Source: Bursaphelenchus xylophilus (Eukaryota > Nematoda > Chromadorea > Rhabditida > Aphelenchoididae). Taken from it: 64,000 nucleotides of DNA. The notes beneath the pieces were generated by a model. That model did not search any database. It had not been told where the DNA came from and worked only from the letters and a program-made list of their open reading frames with translations. Of this stretch, positions 62,601 through 64,000 are shown piece after piece. The position numbers and the translations under genes are program-made. The stretch's first letter is position 1. Each line of letters opens with the position of its first letter. The DNA is taken from contig CAJFCV020000003.1 of the NCBI GenBank assembly GCA_904066235.2, positions 7,936,001 through 8,000,000 on the forward strand, given 5' to 3'.

Positions 62601-62781
62601 ATAGTACAGGATATAATGGAGGAGTTCACTGAACATTAGTGAAGGAATCAACTTGAACGTAGTCCTAGAGCAGCTCTTCAGATCAGAGAACAACTTTCTA
62701 GGATTAAGGAATTTGTTGTGAAGGATAACCTTTTCGCCCTCAAAAGACATGCTCACAACAATTTTAAAGCAACCCAGATTG
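53700..62781. other. Gene-poor region
   Basis: About 9 kb of AT-rich sequence. Open frames are short and random-looking. The only structured feature I found is the hairpin at 61590-61653. No tRNA B-box with a matching A-box was found on either strand by eye. Confidence 0.4.
61590..61653. ncRNA. Short hairpin, pre-miRNA-sized
   Basis: The left arm GATTTTGAAAGCAAAGGTATT (61590-61610) pairs perfectly over about 19 bp with AATACCTTTGCTTTCAAAA (61630-61648), around a 19-nt loop, and the pairing extends with a small bulge to 61653. Size and stem length fit a pre-miRNA or a tiny palindromic element. Transcription is unknown. Confidence 0.35.
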
Positions 62782-63039
62782 TACAGTGGGGGACTTGATC
62801 CATTAGCAAGATACGTACCATTTTGCATCCGGGAAGTATCAAAAATGTGGCAAAATGTTTCCCTCGTCAAGTGAGAAAACTCCGATTTCAAAAGCGCGCT
62901 GCTCTTTTTGTGAGGAAAAAGGGCGCACCCTTCAAAACGAATTTTTTTCACTTGGAGAGAGACGCATTTTGCCAAATTTTGATACTTCCCGGAAGCAAAA
63001 TGGTACGTTTTTTGCCGCTGGATCAAGTCCCCCATTGTA
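62782..63039. mobile_element. Tc1/mariner-type MITE forming a long hairpin
   Basis: The left terminus TACAGTGGGGGACTTGATCC (62782 on) and the reverse complement of the right terminus (TACAATGGGGGACTTGATCC, ending 63039) differ at one of 21 positions. Pairing continues inward (GGGAAGTATCAAAA, GGCAAAATG, CACTTG). TA ends and a CAGTGGGGGAC-type start are typical of Tc1/mariner-like elements. The 258-bp unit encodes no transposase. It is inserted in the 3' flank of the right-edge chemoreceptor. Confidence 0.8.
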
Positions 63040-63079
63040 ATAGATTTGGAAGTGGGGTATAAATGAAAACAAGCGGTGC

Positions 63080-63250
63080 GTTGATCAGAGTCCGATAAGG
63101 TGTCTGGTTCAAGTACTAAAATGGCAAACGTAATCGTGCAGACAATCCATAGGCACTTAATGATTAGGCAAATTACTGCACGAACGGAATTTTTGTAGGC
63201 ATTATTTAATAAAATTTTCAAGACAGCGCTATTAACTCTCAATTACAATG
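63080..63250 (-). repeat. Duplicated flank copy C
   Basis: The reverse complement matches the 3' flank of the first chemoreceptor (24030-24060 and 24478-24570), including GAGTTAATAGCGCTGTCTT and TTTGCCTAATCATTAAGT. This shows the duplication extends beyond the coding region. Confidence 0.75.
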
Positions 63251-63272
63251 TTTGGTCTTCAAAAAGAGCAGT

Positions 63273-64000
63273 TTAGGTCGGGGCTGATTCCGTCGCCGAG
63301 ACAAATGATGATGTCTTTCCCATAACCATCACTCCATTCTTTTCCTCGATCCCAAAGATCTTTTTCAAGATCAACCTTTTAAATCCTCGTCGGTAACATC
63401 CAATATAAGACATGTTGAAAATCATGGTAAATGTTGGGTAAAGGTAGAGCCAGCGCCACATTAGCGCTGTTCCAATTGGACGATAAGCGGCACCAATTAA
63501 CACCTGACAAATGACTACGGGAATAAAGATGGCTACTGCCATTACTGCTATTTCAATTAAAAGAGCATTTATGAGGGTACGGTAGAGCGCTTTCGTCCGA
63601 TCACTGAGACTCTGACCCAGTTCGTGTTGGAAGTTGTAGCATCCGTAGGTTGAATAAGCGCAGATCAACAAGCCAGTCGATGTGGGGACATATCGTTCGT
63701 AATTATTGTACCAGGTGCTCTGCAAAACATTAATTTGTAATTTTTTTAGTGTTTCAAAGGACAGTAACATATACATATTAATAAAAGTTAACCTACCACT
63801 TCCACGAGAAGTATTTTTCCCTTTATGTATTCTGCTATTTTTGGATTTGAATTTCCGAATTTTTCTATAAACATCTGGACGTTTGGAATACTAAAAAGCG
63901 CGTCGATATATGTAAATACCATGAGAAAGATAAAGTATGGAATACAACCATAGAATAAAAATTTCCGATTGGACATGAATTGCACCATCTTTTTTCGTCC
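63273..64000 (-). CDS. Nematode 7TM chemoreceptor, partial (inverted paralogue)
   Basis: Two exons are visible: 63797 to beyond 64000 (5' part outside the window) and 63273-63719. The 447-nt last exon and the 77-nt intron before it have exactly the same lengths as in the paralogue at 22779-24009. Protein identity in the last exon is about 82% (27 differences in 148 residues). The frame is intact to the end (SATESAPT) with the same SYIGCYRRGF motif after TM7. It should be a functional receptor unless the missing 5' part is damaged. Confidence 0.88.

Noticed and set aside
62469..63242. 257-codon open frame on the minus strand
   Set aside because: It starts at a TTG inside the duplicated receptor flank and runs through both arms of the 258-bp MITE. 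The first part matches duplicated non-coding flank and the rest is transposon hairpin, so it is a fusion of unrelated sequence, not a gene.

Overview
This is a eukaryotic, almost certainly nematode, window. The evidence is: many short phase-matched introns (about 30-80 nt, acceptors mostly TTTTAG or TTTCAG), an AT-rich background, a nematode-type 7TM chemoreceptor, a TGF-beta ligand that looks most like the DAF-7/GDF8-11 branch, a spliced LETM1, and an EHD ATPase. I could not identify the species. I rebuilt every multi-exon gene by hand from splice signals. For each complete model the summed exon length is divisible by three and gives one open frame, which is strong internal support.

Layout. 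The left part (0.4-28.5 kb) is gene-dense: (1) an SDR of the 17-beta-HSD/3-ketoacyl-CoA-reductase type (+), convergent with (2) an AP-2 transcription factor (-); (3) a BMP-type R-SMAD (-); (4) a CYP4-like P450 (+), after a 3.1 kb divergent spacer; (5) an acyl-CoA-synthetase/4CL-like adenylating enzyme (+), convergent with (6) LETM1 (-), which may carry an optional repeat-rich C-terminal tail; (7) a WDR82-like WD40 protein (+); (8) a 7TM chemoreceptor (+); (9) TIPRL/TIP41 (-), head-to-head with (10) an EHD-like dynamin-family ATPase without an EH domain (+). The middle and right part (28.5-64 kb) is gene-poor. It holds one well-supported gene, a secreted TGF-beta ligand (-, 34.2-37.2 kb), several MITE-like inverted repeats, one coding-like island of unknown identity (53.1-53.7 kb, -), and a partial inverted paralogue of the chemoreceptor that runs off the right edge (-, 63.3-64 kb).

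How the genes relate. Most are housekeeping genes (lipid metabolism, mitochondrial ion exchange, PP2A-type phosphatase regulation, SET1/COMPASS-type chromatin, endosomal membrane remodelling). Two belong to TGF-beta signalling: the ligand and the R-SMAD. The SMAD L3 loop is BMP-type while the ligand looks TGF-beta/activin/DAF-7-type, so they need not act in the same pathway. I found no operon of functionally coupled genes and no tRNA, rRNA or CRISPR.

Most unusual observations: the LETM1 stop codon lies inside a good splice donor, and splicing there adds about 190 residues of 25-aa repeats in frame; the EHD protein has a Lys/Ser-rich minisatellite tail in place of the EH domain; the adenylating enzyme has Ala where the catalytic A10 lysine is expected; the WDR82 start codon forms a 3-nt coding segment on its own; and the two chemoreceptor copies differ at a roughly neutral ratio of replacement to silent changes.
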